Assembly (NCBI RefSeq): GCF_002095485.1
Contig: NZ_MLFS01000018.1
Coordinates: 1-64,000, forward strand
DNA length: 64,000 nt
Origin: Pantoea wallisii
GTDB taxonomy: Bacteria > Pseudomonadota > Gammaproteobacteria > Enterobacterales > Enterobacteriaceae
Direction of reading: 5' to 3'
Part shown: piece after piece, positions 25,145 through 35,467 of the stretch
Position numbering within the stretch: position 1 is the stretch's first letter
Layout of the letters: every line of letters begins with the position of its first letter
Program-made: the position numbers and the translations under genes
Notes under the pieces: generated by a model
What the model saw: only the letters and a program-made list of their open reading frames with translations
Database searches by the model: none
What the model was told of the DNA's origin: nothing

Positions 25145-26248
25145 TTAGCTGACGATCATGTCGTCACGGTGCACCGCTACCGGGCCATATTCATACCCGA
25201 GAATGTCACCAATTTCCTGACTGTGATGGCCGGCAATCATGCGCATCGCATCGCTGTTATAGCGCGTGACGCCATGCGCAATGTCGCGCCCCTGCAGGTT
25301 ACGGATGCGGATTACCTCGCCACGCGAAAAGTTGCCCTGTACTTCACGCACCCCTTTCGGCAGCAGCGAGCTGCCACGTTCCAGCACGGCGGCGAGTGCG
25401 CCATCATCGATGGTGATCTCACCCGCCGGCGGTGCGCCAAAGATCCAGCGCTTGCGGTTCTCCAGCGGTGACTGCTGCGCATGAAAACGCGTGCCGACCG
25501 GTTTTCCGTTCAGCACATCGCCGATGACGTCCGGACGGCTGCCGGCAGCAATAATCACCTCAATGCCCGCGCGGCAGGCGACATCAGCCGCCTGTAACTT
25601 GGTTGCCATGCCGCCGGTGCCCAGACCGGAGACACTGCCGCCAGCCAGGGTGCGCAGCGCATCATCAATCTGGTGCACATCGCTGATGAGTTCCGCCTCC
25701 GGATTGGTGCGCGGATCGGCTGTGAACAGCCCTTGCTGATCGGTCAGCAGCAGCAGTTTGTCGGCCCCGCCAAGCATGGCGGCCAGCGCTGACAGGTTAT
25801 CGTTATCACCCACTTTGATTTCTGCCGTCGCTACCGCGTCGTTTTCGTTAATCACCGGCACAATGTGGTTGTCGAGCAGCGCACGGAGCATATCGCGCGC
25901 GTAGAGGAAGCGTTCACGGTCCTCCATATCGGCGCGCGTCAGCAGCATCTGTCCGATATGAATGCCATAGATAGAGAACAGTTGTTCCCACAGCTGGATC
26001 AGGCGGCTCTGCCCCACCGCAGCCAGCAGCTGCTTTGAGGCGATGGTCGGTGGCAGTTCGGGGTAGCCCAGGTGTTCGCGCCCGGCGGCAATCGCGCCAG
26101 AGGTAACGATAACAATGCGATGGCCTGCCGCGTGCAGTTGTGCACACTGACGAACCAGCTCCACCATGTGCGCCCGATTTAGCCGGCGTGAACCGCCGGT
26201 AAGGACGCTGGTCCCCAATTTGACCACCAGGGTCTGACTGCCACTCAT
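25145..26248 (-). CDS. proB: Glutamate 5-kinase
   Basis: 367 residues. The N-terminal amino-acid kinase domain (about 1-255) starts [14 protein letters not shown] and contains INENDAVAT and [12 protein letters not shown]; a C-terminal PUA domain (about 275-360) includes [15 protein letters not shown]. It phosphorylates glutamate and is the feedback-controlled first step of proline synthesis; the complex with ProA protects the labile product. Divergent from phoE as in E. coli. Confidence 0.97.
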   Translation of the reverse strand: MSGSQTLVVKLGTSVLTGGSRRLNRAHMVELVRQCAQLHAAGHRIVIVTSGAIAAGREHLGYPELPPTIASKQLLAAVGQSRLIQLWEQLFSIYGIHIGQMLLTRADMEDRERFLYARDMLRALLDNHIVPVINENDAVATAEIKVGDNDNLSALAAMLGGADKLLLLTDQQGLFTADPRTNPEAELISDVHQIDDALRTLAGGSVSGLGTGGMATKLQAADVACRAGIEVIIAAGSRPDVIGDVLNGKPVGTRFHAQQSPLENRKRWIFGAPPAGEITIDDGALAAVLERGSSLLPKGVREVQGNFSRGEVIRIRNLQGRDIAHGVTRYNSDAMRMIAGHHSQEIGDILGYEYGPVAVHRDDMIVS

Positions 26249-26396
26249 GTTTTTCCTGCCATGTAAGAAAAAAATCTGCGAACGGACGTTTTATCAGGAG
26301 TCAGCAAGGAAGCCAACAGCAGCAAGGGGAAAAGCACGAAAATCCCCGGACAGTGCGGTAGACCAAAAGTTCGCGATTAACAAGAAAACAGAAAAA

Positions 26397-26415
26397 CTGT
26401 CATAAAAAGTTCATC
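26397..26415 (+). promoter_or_regulatory. Pho box upstream of phoE
   Basis: CTGTCATAAAAAGTTCATC has one perfect CTGTCAT half-site and a second (AGTTCAT) after 11 bases, as PhoB requires. It lies 79 bases before the phoE start, suggesting induction by phosphate limitation. Confidence 0.8.
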
Positions 26416-26493
26416 GCCAATCGGTAAAAAGTCCCCTGTTTTACAAACCCTTTCACGGGTACAACAAATTTTACTCATTGGGATTGATAGCAA

Positions 26494-27576
26494 ATGAAGA
26501 AGAGCACACTGGCATTGGTTGTTTCCGCGCTGGCACTGGCCTCCACTGCACAAGCCGCTGAAGTTTATAATAAAGACGGTAACAAGCTGGATCTGTACGG
26601 TCGCGTTAAAGGCATGCACTACTTCAGTGATAACCCGGGTGCTGACGGCGACAAAACCTATATTCGTTTAGGCTTCAAGGGCCAGACGCAGATTAACGAC
26701 CTGATGACCGGTTACGGCCAGTGGGAGTACCAGTTCCAGGGCAACCGCGCAGAGACTAACACCGATGCCAATATCGGCAACAAAACCCGTCTGGGCTTTG
26801 CCGGTCTGAAGTTCGGCAACTATGGCTCAATCGACTACGGCCGTAACTACGGCGTGGTCTACGATGTTCTCGCCTGGACCGACGTCCTGCCAGAGTTTGG
26901 TGGCGACAGCGCCTACACGGATACCTATATGCTGGGCCGTACGTCTGGCGTGGCAACTTACCGTAACAGCAACTTCTTTGGTCTGGTAGATGGCCTGCGC
27001 TTTGCGCTGCAGTATCAGGGCAAAAATGACGCCACCAGCGCCAACGGTCGTTCAGAGACGGGTAAACAGAACGGCGACGGTTACGGTGCGTCACTCGGTT
27101 ATAGCCTTGGCGATACCGGCATCAGTCTGATGAGCGCCATCTCCTCTGCCGATCGCACCAACTCGCAGGATACGGCGGGCCGTCTGGGCAGCGGTGAGAG
27201 AGCCGAAGCCTGGGGCGCCGGCATTAAATATGACGCGAACAGCATCTACCTGGCCTCAACCTACTCTGAAACCCGCAACATGACGCCAATCACCGGCGGC
27301 GTGGCGAATAAAACGCAGAACGTTGAAGTGGTTGCACAGTACCAGTTTGATTTCGGTCTGCGTCCGTCTCTGGGCTATGTTCAGAGCAAAGGTAAAGACA
27401 TTGAAGGTATTGGCGATGCGGATATCGTGAAATACGTTGATGTGGCGATGACTTACTACTTCAACAAGAATATGTCAGCCATGGTTGACTACAAAATTAA
27501 CCAGCTGGATGACAACAACCCGTTAGGCATCAATAACGATGATGTCGTGGCGGTTGGTCTGACGTATCAGTTCTGA
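26494..27576 (+). CDS. phoE: Outer-membrane porin PhoE
   Basis: 360 residues with a signal peptide ([20 protein letters not shown], cut after AQA). The mature start [19 protein letters not shown] and the constriction-loop PEFGGD motif are shared by trimeric OmpF/OmpC/PhoE porins, and it ends with the C-terminal Phe (VAVGLTYQF) recognised by the BAM complex. The gene order next to proB and the Pho box identify it as PhoE, which favours anions and phosphate. A terminator follows. Confidence 0.92.
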   Translation: MKKSTLALVVSALALASTAQAAEVYNKDGNKLDLYGRVKGMHYFSDNPGADGDKTYIRLGFKGQTQINDLMTGYGQWEYQFQGNRAETNTDANIGNKTRLGFAGLKFGNYGSIDYGRNYGVVYDVLAWTDVLPEFGGDSAYTDTYMLGRTSGVATYRNSNFFGLVDGLRFALQYQGKNDATSANGRSETGKQNGDGYGASLGYSLGDTGISLMSAISSADRTNSQDTAGRLGSGERAEAWGAGIKYDANSIYLASTYSETRNMTPITGGVANKTQNVEVVAQYQFDFGLRPSLGYVQSKGKDIEGIGDADIVKYVDVAMTYYFNKNMSAMVDYKINQLDDNNPLGINNDDVVAVGLTYQF

Positions 27577-27627
27577 TATACGCAAAGTTGCGTATCGCGG
27601 ATTGATTTACCCCCTGTGTCTGTAAAC

Positions 27628-27657
27628 AAAGAGCCGGCTCATCACCGGCTCTTTTTT
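27628..27657. terminator. Terminator between phoE and crl (probably two-way)
   Basis: AAAGAGCCGG (27628-27637) pairs with CCGGCTCTTT (27645-27654), flanked by T on the plus side and A on the other, between two convergent genes. Confidence 0.9.
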
Positions 27658-27679
27658 ATTGGGGGCCAGAAGCGGGCTA

Positions 27680-28081
27680 TTACGCGCTCAGTTTGACCGG
27701 CTCTTCTTTAAATCCGGCGGCGGGTTTGAGATCCAGCTTCTGCTCATGCAGCATGGCTTTCAGGCGTTCATGGAAATTACGCAGCGTGCTTTCCACTTTT
27801 TCGTTGTTCTCTTTGCCTTTAATGGTCGCAACGCCCCAGTCACCGTCTTTATCAAACAGACCGAAGTGATATTCATACGTAAAGTGATCTTCATACGCTT
27901 CCAGCGTCATCCACCAGCCCCAGAACTCACGGCTCTCCGGCGCGGGTTTGACGTTGACGCAGGCGGCAAGGCAATCAAAGAAGAAACGCGTCTCTTCGCA
28001 TTTTCCTTCGCGGATATACGGCCCCAGTTCGGTGAAGCGCTTAAGCAGGCGACTACGGGGGTGACCACTCGGTAACGTCAT
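27680..28081 (-). CDS. crl: Sigma-S assembly factor Crl
   Basis: 133 residues from the ATG at 28081, equal to E. coli Crl; an ATG six codons earlier is less likely. Conserved blocks are [18 protein letters not shown] at the start, [16 protein letters not shown] and [18 protein letters not shown]. Crl binds sigma-S and helps it form holoenzyme with RNA polymerase in stationary phase. It keeps the E. coli neighbourhood with phoE and frsA. Confidence 0.95.
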   Translation of the reverse strand: MTLPSGHPRSRLLKRFTELGPYIREGKCEETRFFFDCLAACVNVKPAPESREFWGWWMTLEAYEDHFTYEYHFGLFDKDGDWGVATIKGKENNEKVESTLRNFHERLKAMLHEQKLDLKPAAGFKEEPVKLSA

Positions 28082-28190
28082 GCTAATTCTCTCCCTCAAA
28101 ATAACCGTAAAAAACTTAGCGCTGCGCTAAACGAGCGCAGCGTGCACTTTCCCGGCTATAAGTTGTAGCAGAGCTTTGTATTTTTGCCAG

Positions 28191-29438
28191 TCAAACCTGC
28201 AACTGTTTCGCCAGCCAGTCACAAATCTGATTGAGGGCCTTCTCAAAGCTGGCGAACACCGGCGTGCCCGGAATCGCCAGGGTTTTACCCTGGGCCGATG
28301 AACTGGCAATCAGTTGCGCCTCCTCTTCCGGACTAAAGAGATCGTTCGGCCAGTAAGCCGCCAGCATGGGCACCGGCGTACGGCGCCCTAACAGACCCTG
28401 CACCTTAAGCGAGTAGCGATTGAGCTCGGTGCGCAGGTTCGTGTCCGATGTCACCGCCATCCCCAGCCGGCTTGCCAGCATGTCCATATACATATCCGGC
28501 AGTTGCTGCTGGCGCTGCGCATCGACAAAGACGCTGTGCACCATCGGCCCAAGGTTAGCCACCGCCCGCAGGCGTGGTACTTCCAGATACGCCAGCCGCG
28601 TCGCGACGTTGGCCCCAAAACGGTAGCCAAACAGCGCCACGCGGGTGTGGTCAATCCACGGCACATTACTCAGTTCACGCAGCACCTGCTGATGCAACTG
28701 GCTGGTGTCCTGGTTCAGCGTCCATTTGCTGCTGAAGCCAACCGATGGCATATCCAGCGTCAGCATGGCGATACCGCGCGGGGCGAGGTAGTCGTGGAAC
28801 AGGCGATAGTGATCGCTCTGCAGGGAGTCGAGCCCACCGCACAGCAGCACCGTCGGATACGGGGCCTGTGCCTGGGCGGGCATGTGCAGAAAGCCGGTTA
28901 CCGGGCTGCCGCCGCTGATGGGAAAGGTCAGCGATTTGAGTTCACCGGGCAGGCGCTGCGTGGCCTCTTCATAAGCGCGATTCGCCAGCACCTGCGCCTG
29001 GTCAGCCAGCTCGTCGCCTTTAATATATGGATAGGCCGCCAGACTGAAGAGATTGGCGGCGTGCAGCCACTGCTGACCGGCCTCATCGTGGTTCTCATTT
29101 TGCAGCGCTTTTTGCTGCCACAGCGCCGCCTGCTTTGACCACTCGTAGTTCCAGTTACCGCCGCGGTAGCCAATGACCGTATCGAGCAGCGTCTCATCCG
29201 TATGTTCAAACTGGCTGATGGCGATGCGCGCCAGTACTTCACTGATCTCCTGCGGCGAGAGACCGCGCCACGCCCACAGCAGCTTATTCAGCATGCGATA
29301 CCAGCTGCGCTGCGTATCACCTTCAAGCGCATTGTGTACCTGCGCCGGCTGATGATGCTGACGACGCACCAGAGAAGAGGTTTCAGGGTGTTTGAAGCGG
29401 GGCTTGAAGAGTTCTTCGCTGAGGTTTTTCCCGGCCAT
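28191..29438 (-). CDS. frsA: Esterase FrsA
   Basis: 415 residues from ATG 29438 ([20 protein letters not shown]). An alpha/beta-hydrolase domain follows a helical N-terminal half: [24 protein letters not shown] and [17 protein letters not shown], where Arg occupies the usual nucleophile position as in other FrsA proteins. E. coli FrsA is reported to bind dephosphorylated IIA-Glc, with a debated enzymatic role. Synteny with crl and gpt supports the name. Confidence 0.93.
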   Translation of the reverse strand: MAGKNLSEELFKPRFKHPETSSLVRRQHHQPAQVHNALEGDTQRSWYRMLNKLLWAWRGLSPQEISEVLARIAISQFEHTDETLLDTVIGYRGGNWNYEWSKQAALWQQKALQNENHDEAGQQWLHAANLFSLAAYPYIKGDELADQAQVLANRAYEEATQRLPGELKSLTFPISGGSPVTGFLHMPAQAQAPYPTVLLCGGLDSLQSDHYRLFHDYLAPRGIAMLTLDMPSVGFSSKWTLNQDTSQLHQQVLRELSNVPWIDHTRVALFGYRFGANVATRLAYLEVPRLRAVANLGPMVHSVFVDAQRQQQLPDMYMDMLASRLGMAVTSDTNLRTELNRYSLKVQGLLGRRTPVPMLAAYWPNDLFSPEEEAQLIASSSAQGKTLAIPGTPVFASFEKALNQICDWLAKQLQV

Positions 29439-29510
29439 GTTAGAGGTCTCCTGCGGCAGACGCGGCAATGGCTAAGAGTGTACTGCACGCAGGTGACGGG
29501 CGCGAGGCGC

Positions 29511-29544
29511 AAAAAGCACAACGCCCGGCATAACCGGGCGTTGT
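29511..29544 (-). terminator. Terminator after gpt
   Basis: ACAACGCCCGG (29518-29528) pairs with CCGGGCGTTGT (29534-29544) around a 5-base loop; on the reverse strand GC then five T follow. It sits 14 bases beyond gpt. Confidence 0.8.
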
Positions 29545-29558
29545 TTGCAATATATCAA

Positions 29559-30017
29559 TTAATTTTTAACAATCGGCGGGATGTACACCACGCCCATATC
29601 CCACGGCTGTTCAATCCAGGTGTTCTGCGGAATATCAACGATGTAATCGTCAACCAGCGCACGGCCCGCAGGCTTAGCGAAGATGGTGCAGAAACGCGCT
29701 TTTGGATACATGTCGCGAATCGCCTGCGCAGTACCGCCGGTATCCACCAGATCATCAATAACAATGAAGCCTTCACCGTCGCCCTCTGCACGCTTCAGCA
29801 CTTTCATTTCGCGCTGGTGATCGTGATCGTAGCTGGAGATGCACACCGTATCAACGTAGCGAATACCCAGTTCACGCGCCAGCAGCGATGCCGGAACCAG
29901 ACCACCGCGGCTGACCGCGATGATACCTTTCCACTGTTCCACAGGAAGCAGGCGCTGGGCCAGTTTACGGGCATGAATCTGCAACATGTCCCAGGTAACG
30001 ACGTATTTTTCGCTCAT
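29559..30017 (-). CDS. gpt: Xanthine-guanine phosphoribosyltransferase
   Basis: 152 residues, identical in length to E. coli Gpt. The PRPP-binding motif [14 protein letters not shown] is near residue 83, with [21 protein letters not shown] start ([14 protein letters not shown]) and a C-terminal [14 protein letters not shown]. It salvages guanine and xanthine to GMP and XMP. The ATG at 30017 gives [13 protein letters not shown]; frames upstream were not used. Confidence 0.96.
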   Translation of the reverse strand: MSEKYVVTWDMLQIHARKLAQRLLPVEQWKGIIAVSRGGLVPASLLARELGIRYVDTVCISSYDHDHQREMKVLKRAEGDGEGFIVIDDLVDTGGTAQAIRDMYPKARFCTIFAKPAGRALVDDYIVDIPQNTWIEQPWDMGVVYIPPIVKN

Positions 30018-30271
30018 AAAAGGAATCCCGGCCAATAAAATTGGCTTAAAAATATGCAAGGGGGAAAAGGTTGCGCGAGATTATAAGGATCTGACGCGTT
30101 AAAAACCAGCACCCGTCACACTGGTTGCAGGTTTTTAACGCGCCCGATGACGCACCCGGCGATAAACAGTGATATTCTCTGGCCCATCACGTCAGATGTG
30201 CTGACGGCGATCTTTCACTGGAAACCCGCGTGTGAGCGGTATGTCCGCCGCGCTGACACAGGAGACGCGTT

Positions 30272-31731
30272 GTGTCTGAATTGTCTCAACTTTCCCCGCA
30301 GCCGCTGTGGGATATCTTCGCAAAAATCTGTTCGATTCCGCACCCTTCTTACCATGAAGAAGCGCTGGCCGAATATGTCGTTGGCTGGGCAAAAGAGCAA
30401 GGTTTCTGGGTAGAGCGCGATCGGGTTGGCAACATCCTGATTCGTAAACCTGCGACCGCAGGTATGGAAAACCGTACCCCGGTGGCGCTGCAGGCGCACC
30501 TTGATATGGTGCCGCAGAAGAACAGTGACACGGTACACGACTTCACCAAAGATCCTATCCAGCCTTACGTTGATGGCGAGTGGGTGAAAGCGCGCGGCAC
30601 CACGCTGGGTGCCGACAATGGCATCGGTATGGCGTCTGCGCTGGCGGTGCTGGCTGACAACACGCTGACGCACGGTCCGCTGGAAGTGCTGCTGACCATG
30701 ACCGAAGAGTCGGGAATGGATGGCGCGTTTGGCCTGCAGCCAGACTGGCTCCAGGCAGATATCCTGATCAACACCGACTCGGAAGAGGAAGGTGAGATCT
30801 ACATGGCTGCGCCGGCGGTATCGACTTCATCACCACCCTGCCGCTGCAGCGTGAAGCAGTGCCCGCTAACTTTGAAACCCTGAAGCTGACGCTGAAAGGC
30901 CTGAAGGGCGGTCACTCCGGCGCAGACATTCATCTGGGCCTGGGCAACGCCAACAAACTGCTGGCGCGTTTCTTTGCGGCGCACGCTGCCGAGCTGGATA
31001 TCCGCCTGATCGAATTCACCGGCGGTACGCTGCGTAACGCGATTCCACGTGAAGCGTTCGCGACGCTGGCGATCGACAGCCATAAAGTGGATGCGCTGAA
31101 ATCGGCTGCCGCCCATTTCCAGGCTACGCTGCAGAATGAGCTGGGCGTTAAAGAGAAGAACGTAAGCGTGCTGAGCGAGCCGCTGGCGCATCAGGGCCAG
31201 GCGCTGACCGCTGACAGTCGCGATCGCTTCATTAACCTGCTGAACAGCACGCCAAATGGCGTGATTCGTAACTCCGACGTGGCAAAAGGCGTAGTTGAAA
31301 CTTCGCTTAACGTTGGCGTAGTGACGATGGAGCAGGACCATGCAGAGATCATCTGCCTGATCCGTTCTCTGATCGATACCGGTAAAGATTGGGTTGTCGA
31401 GACGCTGACCTCACTGGGTGCACTGGCTGGCGCACAGACGGCACCGAAAGGTGGCTACCCTGGCTGGCAGCCGGACGCGGATTCGCCGATTATGGCGCTG
31501 ACGCGTAAGACTTACGAAGCGCTGTTTGGCAAAACGCCGAACATTCAGGTGATTCACGCCGGTCTGGAGTGCGGTCTGTTCAAGAAGCCCTATCCGAACA
31601 TGGATATGGTCTCTATCGGACCAACCATCACCGGTCCACACTCGCCGGATGAGCAGGTCCATATTGAGAGCGTCGGTCTGTACTGGAAACTGCTGACCGC
31701 CCTGCTGAACGTGGTACCGGAAAAAGCGTAA
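30272..31731 (+). pseudogene. pepD: Aminoacyl-histidine dipeptidase PepD, split by a one-base frameshift
   Basis: GTG at 30272 (GGAGA upstream) begins [16 protein letters not shown], and the frame is normal through the metal site [21 protein letters not shown] and [11 protein letters not shown] up to [13 protein letters not shown] at about residue 178. There one G is missing from what should be ATGGGCTGC (30803-30810), and the frame shifts; the intended [20 protein letters not shown] is in another frame, which then runs to 31731 with GLKGGHSG, IPREAFATLA, NTPN-type and HAGLECGLFKKPYP blocks intact. Together they give the full 485-residue M20 peptidase. Either a recent inactivating mutation or a sequencing error in a short G run. 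Confidence 0.9.
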
Positions 31732-31767
31732 GGCCGCGTAGTTAAGCGATCGCTGGCCAGCAATGGC

Positions 31768-31800
31768 GGCCGTTCCACCCTCTGACGTGGTGGAACGGCC
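31768..31800. repeat. Perfect hairpin between convergent pepD and dinB
   Basis: GGCCGTTCCACC (31768-31779) and GGTGGAACGGCC (31789-31800) form a 12-bp stem with a 9-base loop. No T tract follows on either strand, so it may be a REP-like element or a processed-end hairpin rather than an intrinsic terminator. Confidence 0.6.
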
Positions 31801-31815
31801 TCACCACGCTGGCCG

Positions 31816-32871
31816 CTACAGCCCCAGCAGCAGCTGGCGCTCCAGCTGCGGGTTCATCAGGGTGACGTGCAATCCCACCAGCCGCACTCCGCGCCCGGCG
31901 CGACGCTCATCCCAGCTTTTACGCGCCACCGCAATCATGTCCTCTTTATTCAGCACCGGCCATACATGCTCCTGCGTGGTTTGCTGGAAGTCATTGAACT
32001 TGAGCTTTACGCCCTGGCGGGCAATCTGCTTGTCCGGACGAATCAGCGTCAGCCGGCGATCCAGCTCCGCATAGAGGAAATCGATAATTTCCAGACACTG
32101 CTCCCACTGGTGAATGTCCTCCATCAGCGTCCGCTCCACGCCCAGTGATTTACGCTCGCGCTCAACAATGACATCACGATCGTCAATGCCGTTGCTGCGC
32201 TCCCACAGCACGCGGCCAAATTTACCAAAGCGCTTCAGGAGCTGTGCCAGATCGGCCCGCTGTACATCGGCGCAGGTGTGCATGCCCATCTCCTCCAGCT
32301 TTTTGGTCGCGACTTTGCCCACGCCAGGGATCTTACTCAGCGGCAGCGTCAGCAGAAAATCCGGCATCGCCTGGGGCGTGATAACGTACTGGCCGTTGGG
32401 CTTGTTGAGATCGGAGGCGATCTTGGCGAGAAATTTAATCGGCGCGATGCCGGCAGAGGCGGTCAGCCCGGTTTCGCGTTCGATATCCGCCCGTATCGCC
32501 TGCGCCATCAGCGTGGCGGAGCCCTGGCAGTGCGGGCTGTCGGTGACATCCAGATAGGCTTCGTCTAACGAAAGGGGTTCGATAAAGGGGGTATAGCGCG
32601 TAAAGATCTCGCGGATCTGGCGTGATGCCTCTTTATACGCATCAAACCGGCCAGGCAACAGACGCAGATGAGGACATAAGCGCAGTGCGGTTGCGGTGGG
32701 CATTGCGCTGCGCACGCCATATTTGCGCGCCGGATAGTTAGCCGTGCTGATCACTCCGCGCTGCACGCGGCTGCCCCCAATGGCAATGGGAATATCACGT
32801 AACGAAGGATCATCGCGCATCTCAACCGCTGCAAAAAAGCAGTCCATATCAACGTGAATGATTTTGCGCAT
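31816..32871 (-). CDS. dinB: DNA polymerase IV
   Basis: 351 residues, Y-family polymerase. Catalytic motifs are [14 protein letters not shown] at the start, [12 protein letters not shown] near residue 102, and the helix-hairpin-helix [17 protein letters not shown] near 178. The little finger follows with [13 protein letters not shown]. It performs error-prone translesion synthesis. A LexA box lies 16 bases upstream of the ATG. The usual E. coli companions yafNOP are absent. Confidence 0.97.
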   Translation of the reverse strand: MRKIIHVDMDCFFAAVEMRDDPSLRDIPIAIGGSRVQRGVISTANYPARKYGVRSAMPTATALRLCPHLRLLPGRFDAYKEASRQIREIFTRYTPFIEPLSLDEAYLDVTDSPHCQGSATLMAQAIRADIERETGLTASAGIAPIKFLAKIASDLNKPNGQYVITPQAMPDFLLTLPLSKIPGVGKVATKKLEEMGMHTCADVQRADLAQLLKRFGKFGRVLWERSNGIDDRDVIVERERKSLGVERTLMEDIHQWEQCLEIIDFLYAELDRRLTLIRPDKQIARQGVKLKFNDFQQTTQEHVWPVLNKEDMIAVARKSWDERRAGRGVRLVGLHVTLMNPQLERQLLLGL

Positions 32872-32886
32872 ATGCCCTCCGAAACA

Positions 32887-32902
32887 CTGGATAAGTATAC
32901 AG
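32887..32902. promoter_or_regulatory. LexA (SOS) box of dinB
   Basis: CTGGATAAGTATACAG keeps CTG-N10-CAG with an A+T-rich core, close to the dinB start, so expression should follow DNA damage. Confidence 0.88.
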
Positions 32903-33115
32903 CAGCAAACTGCTTCGGCAATAATTGTTGCGAGCCGGATTAAAGTTTACAAATTTGTCGTCGTATTCTCTTTAAGAATGCGCCATTTTCCCGGACTCCG
33001 GCTTGATTAAAAGCCAGACAATGATAATGTTGCGCTGCGGTAGCGGATATTTCCGATAATGCAATACAGCGACGCGCTGCGTCAGAGTTCCTCTTCACTT
33101 CAAGGTACACACAGA

Positions 33116-33859
33116 ATGGGCAGAATCGCATTATTGCTTGCGATGATTCTTATGCCGGCCCTTAGCTGGGCAATCAATCCTGAGTCGACACAACCGCTGG
33201 CTCCGGTGAGCAAAGAGTTAAAGAAACAATTACTTGGCACACCTGTTTTTATTCAGATCTTCAAGGAAGAGCGTACGCTGGAACTGTACGGCAAAATCGG
33301 TAATGAATTCCGTCTGCTGGATAGCTATCGCATTTGTAATTTTTCCGGCGGATTAGGTCCTAAACGTCGTCAGGGCGATTTTAAAAGTCCGGAAGGCTTT
33401 TATAACGTGAAGCAGAGCCAGTTAAAGCCGGATAGCCGTTTTTATCGCGCAATTAATACCGGTTTCCCGAATCAGTACGATCGTGCCAAAGGCTATAACG
33501 GTAACTATCTGATGATTCACGGCGATTGTGTCTCCGTGGGCTGCTACGCCATGACTAATGCATCGATGGATGAGATCTTTACCTACGTGAATGCCGCGCT
33601 GCGCAATGGCCAGCAGGACGTGCAGGTTAACATCTATCCGTTCCGCATGACCGAGAGCAACATGCAGCGTCACCGCTACTCAACGTACATCAACTTCTGG
33701 CGTGAACTGCAGCCGGGCTATGCGTACTTTGCGAAGTACCGCGTGCCGCCAACGGTGAATGTGACGGCTACCGGTCAGTATGCGGTAAATAACACGCCGG
33801 TGATGAGCACACCTGACGCGGCCTCAAAATCATTCCTCGCGCTCACCCAGACAAAATAG
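33116..33859 (+). CDS. dpaA: L,D-transpeptidase-family protein DpaA (YafK)
   Basis: 247 residues from ATG 33116 with a signal peptide ([19 protein letters not shown]). The YkuD-type catalytic block [17 protein letters not shown] near residue 133 has the active-site Cys. Other blocks are [14 protein letters not shown] and [19 protein letters not shown]. In E. coli DpaA (formerly YafK/LdtF) releases Braun lipoprotein from peptidoglycan. The C-terminus is longer and Thr/Val rich, and its last 30 bases overlap convergent yafJ. Confidence 0.92.
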   Translation: MGRIALLLAMILMPALSWAINPESTQPLAPVSKELKKQLLGTPVFIQIFKEERTLELYGKIGNEFRLLDSYRICNFSGGLGPKRRQGDFKSPEGFYNVKQSQLKPDSRFYRAINTGFPNQYDRAKGYNGNYLMIHGDCVSVGCYAMTNASMDEIFTYVNAALRNGQQDVQVNIYPFRMTESNMQRHRYSTYINFWRELQPGYAYFAKYRVPPTVNVTATGQYAVNNTPVMSTPDAASKSFLALTQTK

Positions 33860-34597
33860 TGCCCACTCGCCTGGCGCTATGCGGTGCCAGGTCTCATTGC
33901 CGGTCAGCGGCTGGGTGGCGACGACCGTGACCACATCTTTGGGTGTGGTCTGCTGCAGGAAATCAATCTCCACATCCTGATCAAGCAACTTCGCCTTACC
34001 AAACGGCGCCCGGCGCGTAATCCAGTACAGATTGGTTGAGCAGAACGCCATCAGGTAGCGGCCGTCCGACAGCAGCATGTTAAAGACGCCCTTCTCGCGC
34101 ATCTCTGCCGCCAGCTCTGCTATATAGCGAAACACCGCCGGCCAGTTGCCTGGCGTACGCGGATAACGCTCAGCCAGCTTATGCAAGATCCAGCAAAATG
34201 CTTTTTCGCTATCGGTCTCTCCGACCGGACGGAAGTGGCCGGTCTCCAGCTGACGATAGCCTTTCAGTTGCCCGTTGTGAGCGTACGTCCAGTTGCGCCC
34301 CCACAGCTCACGGGTAAACGGATGGGTATTTTCCAGCGACACCTGGCCGCGGTTCGCCTGGCGGATATGTGCCACCACCGAGTGCGACTTGATGGGATAC
34401 TCCTGCACCAGGCGGGCGATGGGTGAGTTAAAACTCGGCAGCGGATCTTTGAATGTGCGGCAGCCTTTATCTTCATAAAAGGTGATGCCCCAGCCATCTT
34501 TGTGCGGCCCGGTTCCACCGCCACGCTGCACCAGACCGGTAAAACTGAAACAGATGTCCGTAGGGACATTGGCGCTCATCCCGAGCAATTCGCACAT
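33830..34597 (-). CDS. yafJ: Class II glutamine amidotransferase YafJ
   Basis: 255 residues. After Met removal the N-terminal nucleophile is Cys2 ([14 protein letters not shown]), with [31 protein letters not shown] and [13 protein letters not shown] forming the amide-hydrolysing site. It is a stand-alone amidotransferase domain; no acceptor partner is known. It sits between dpaA and gmhA as in E. coli, and shares 30 bases with dpaA at the 3' ends. Confidence 0.92.
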   Translation of the reverse strand: MCELLGMSANVPTDICFSFTGLVQRGGGTGPHKDGWGITFYEDKGCRTFKDPLPSFNSPIARLVQEYPIKSHSVVAHIRQANRGQVSLENTHPFTRELWGRNWTYAHNGQLKGYRQLETGHFRPVGETDSEKAFCWILHKLAERYPRTPGNWPAVFRYIAELAAEMREKGVFNMLLSDGRYLMAFCSTNLYWITRRAPFGKAKLLDQDVEIDFLQQTTPKDVVTVVATQPLTGNETWHRIAPGEWALFCLGEREE

Positions 34598-34642
34598 AGC
34601 AACCGCCTTATCAGAACCTCCCGCCGCTGCGGGAGGAGCACG

Positions 34643-35224
34643 TCACGCTTTAACCATCTCTTTTTCAACCAGCAGCATCAGGATGTGGATCACTTTGATG
34701 TGAATCTCCTGAATGCGATCGGCGTAGCCAAAGTGCGGTACGCGAATCTCGATATCCGCAGTGCCAGCCATTTTGCCGCCATCTTTACCGGTCAGGGTGA
34801 TCACCTTCATACCCTTCGCACGTGCGGCCTCTACCGCTTTAATGATATTAGCGGAGTTACCGGACGTAGAGAGACCGAGCAGCACATCCCCTTCACGACC
34901 GACCGCTTCGATATAGCGTGAGAAGACATAGTCGTAGCCAAAGTCGTTACTGACGCAGGAGAGATGGCTGACATCGGAGATAGCAATGGCCGGATAACCC
35001 GGACGGTTTTCGCGGTAGCGCCCCGTCAGCTCTTCGGCGAAGTGCATGGCATCACAGTGTGAGCCACCGTTACCGCAGGAGAGGACTTTGCCGCCCGCCT
35101 TAAAGCTGTCAGCCAGCAACACCGCCGCGCGCTGAATAGCATGGATGTTCGCTTCATCACTCAGGAATTTAGTGAGCGTATCGGCTGCTTCATTAAGTTC
35201 TGCGCGAATAATGTCCTGATACAT
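34643..35224 (-). CDS. gmhA: Sedoheptulose-7-phosphate isomerase
   Basis: 193 residues from ATG 35224 ([17 protein letters not shown]). SIS-domain motifs are [20 protein letters not shown] (20 residues), [16 protein letters not shown] and [11 protein letters not shown]. It makes D-glycero-D-manno-heptose 7-phosphate for the LPS inner core. A longer frame upstream runs against fadE control DNA and is not used. AGGAT precedes the ATG. Confidence 0.96.
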   Translation of the reverse strand: MYQDIIRAELNEAADTLTKFLSDEANIHAIQRAAVLLADSFKAGGKVLSCGNGGSHCDAMHFAEELTGRYRENRPGYPAIAISDVSHLSCVSNDFGYDYVFSRYIEAVGREGDVLLGLSTSGNSANIIKAVEAARAKGMKVITLTGKDGGKMAGTADIEIRVPHFGYADRIQEIHIKVIHILMLLVEKEMVKA

Positions 35225-35428
35225 AGGGATATCCTTTAGAGGAAAAATTGACTCAGCAAGTTTAACGGAATGGGGCAAGGCCGCAAAGCGCCCGTGCGCA
35301 GGAAAAGCGCGCCGCCAACGCTTAGCCCGCGGGTCCCGACCTGTGCCATCCCGTTTTTGTGAGATCTGTTGTAATTGTGATGTAAACAGATTGCTAAATC
35401 CTGCCCGCTGCTCTAAACCTAACCTCAT

Positions 35429-35445
35429 AACAGGTCAGACCTCTT
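35429..35445. promoter_or_regulatory. FadR operator of fadE
   Basis: AACAGGTCAGACCTCTT resembles the FadR palindrome around GGTCNGACC. It lies 23 bases before the fadE ATG and so should repress the gene when fatty acids are absent. Confidence 0.65.
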
Positions 35446-35467
35446 ACTACTTACGGAGCGGTTCATT

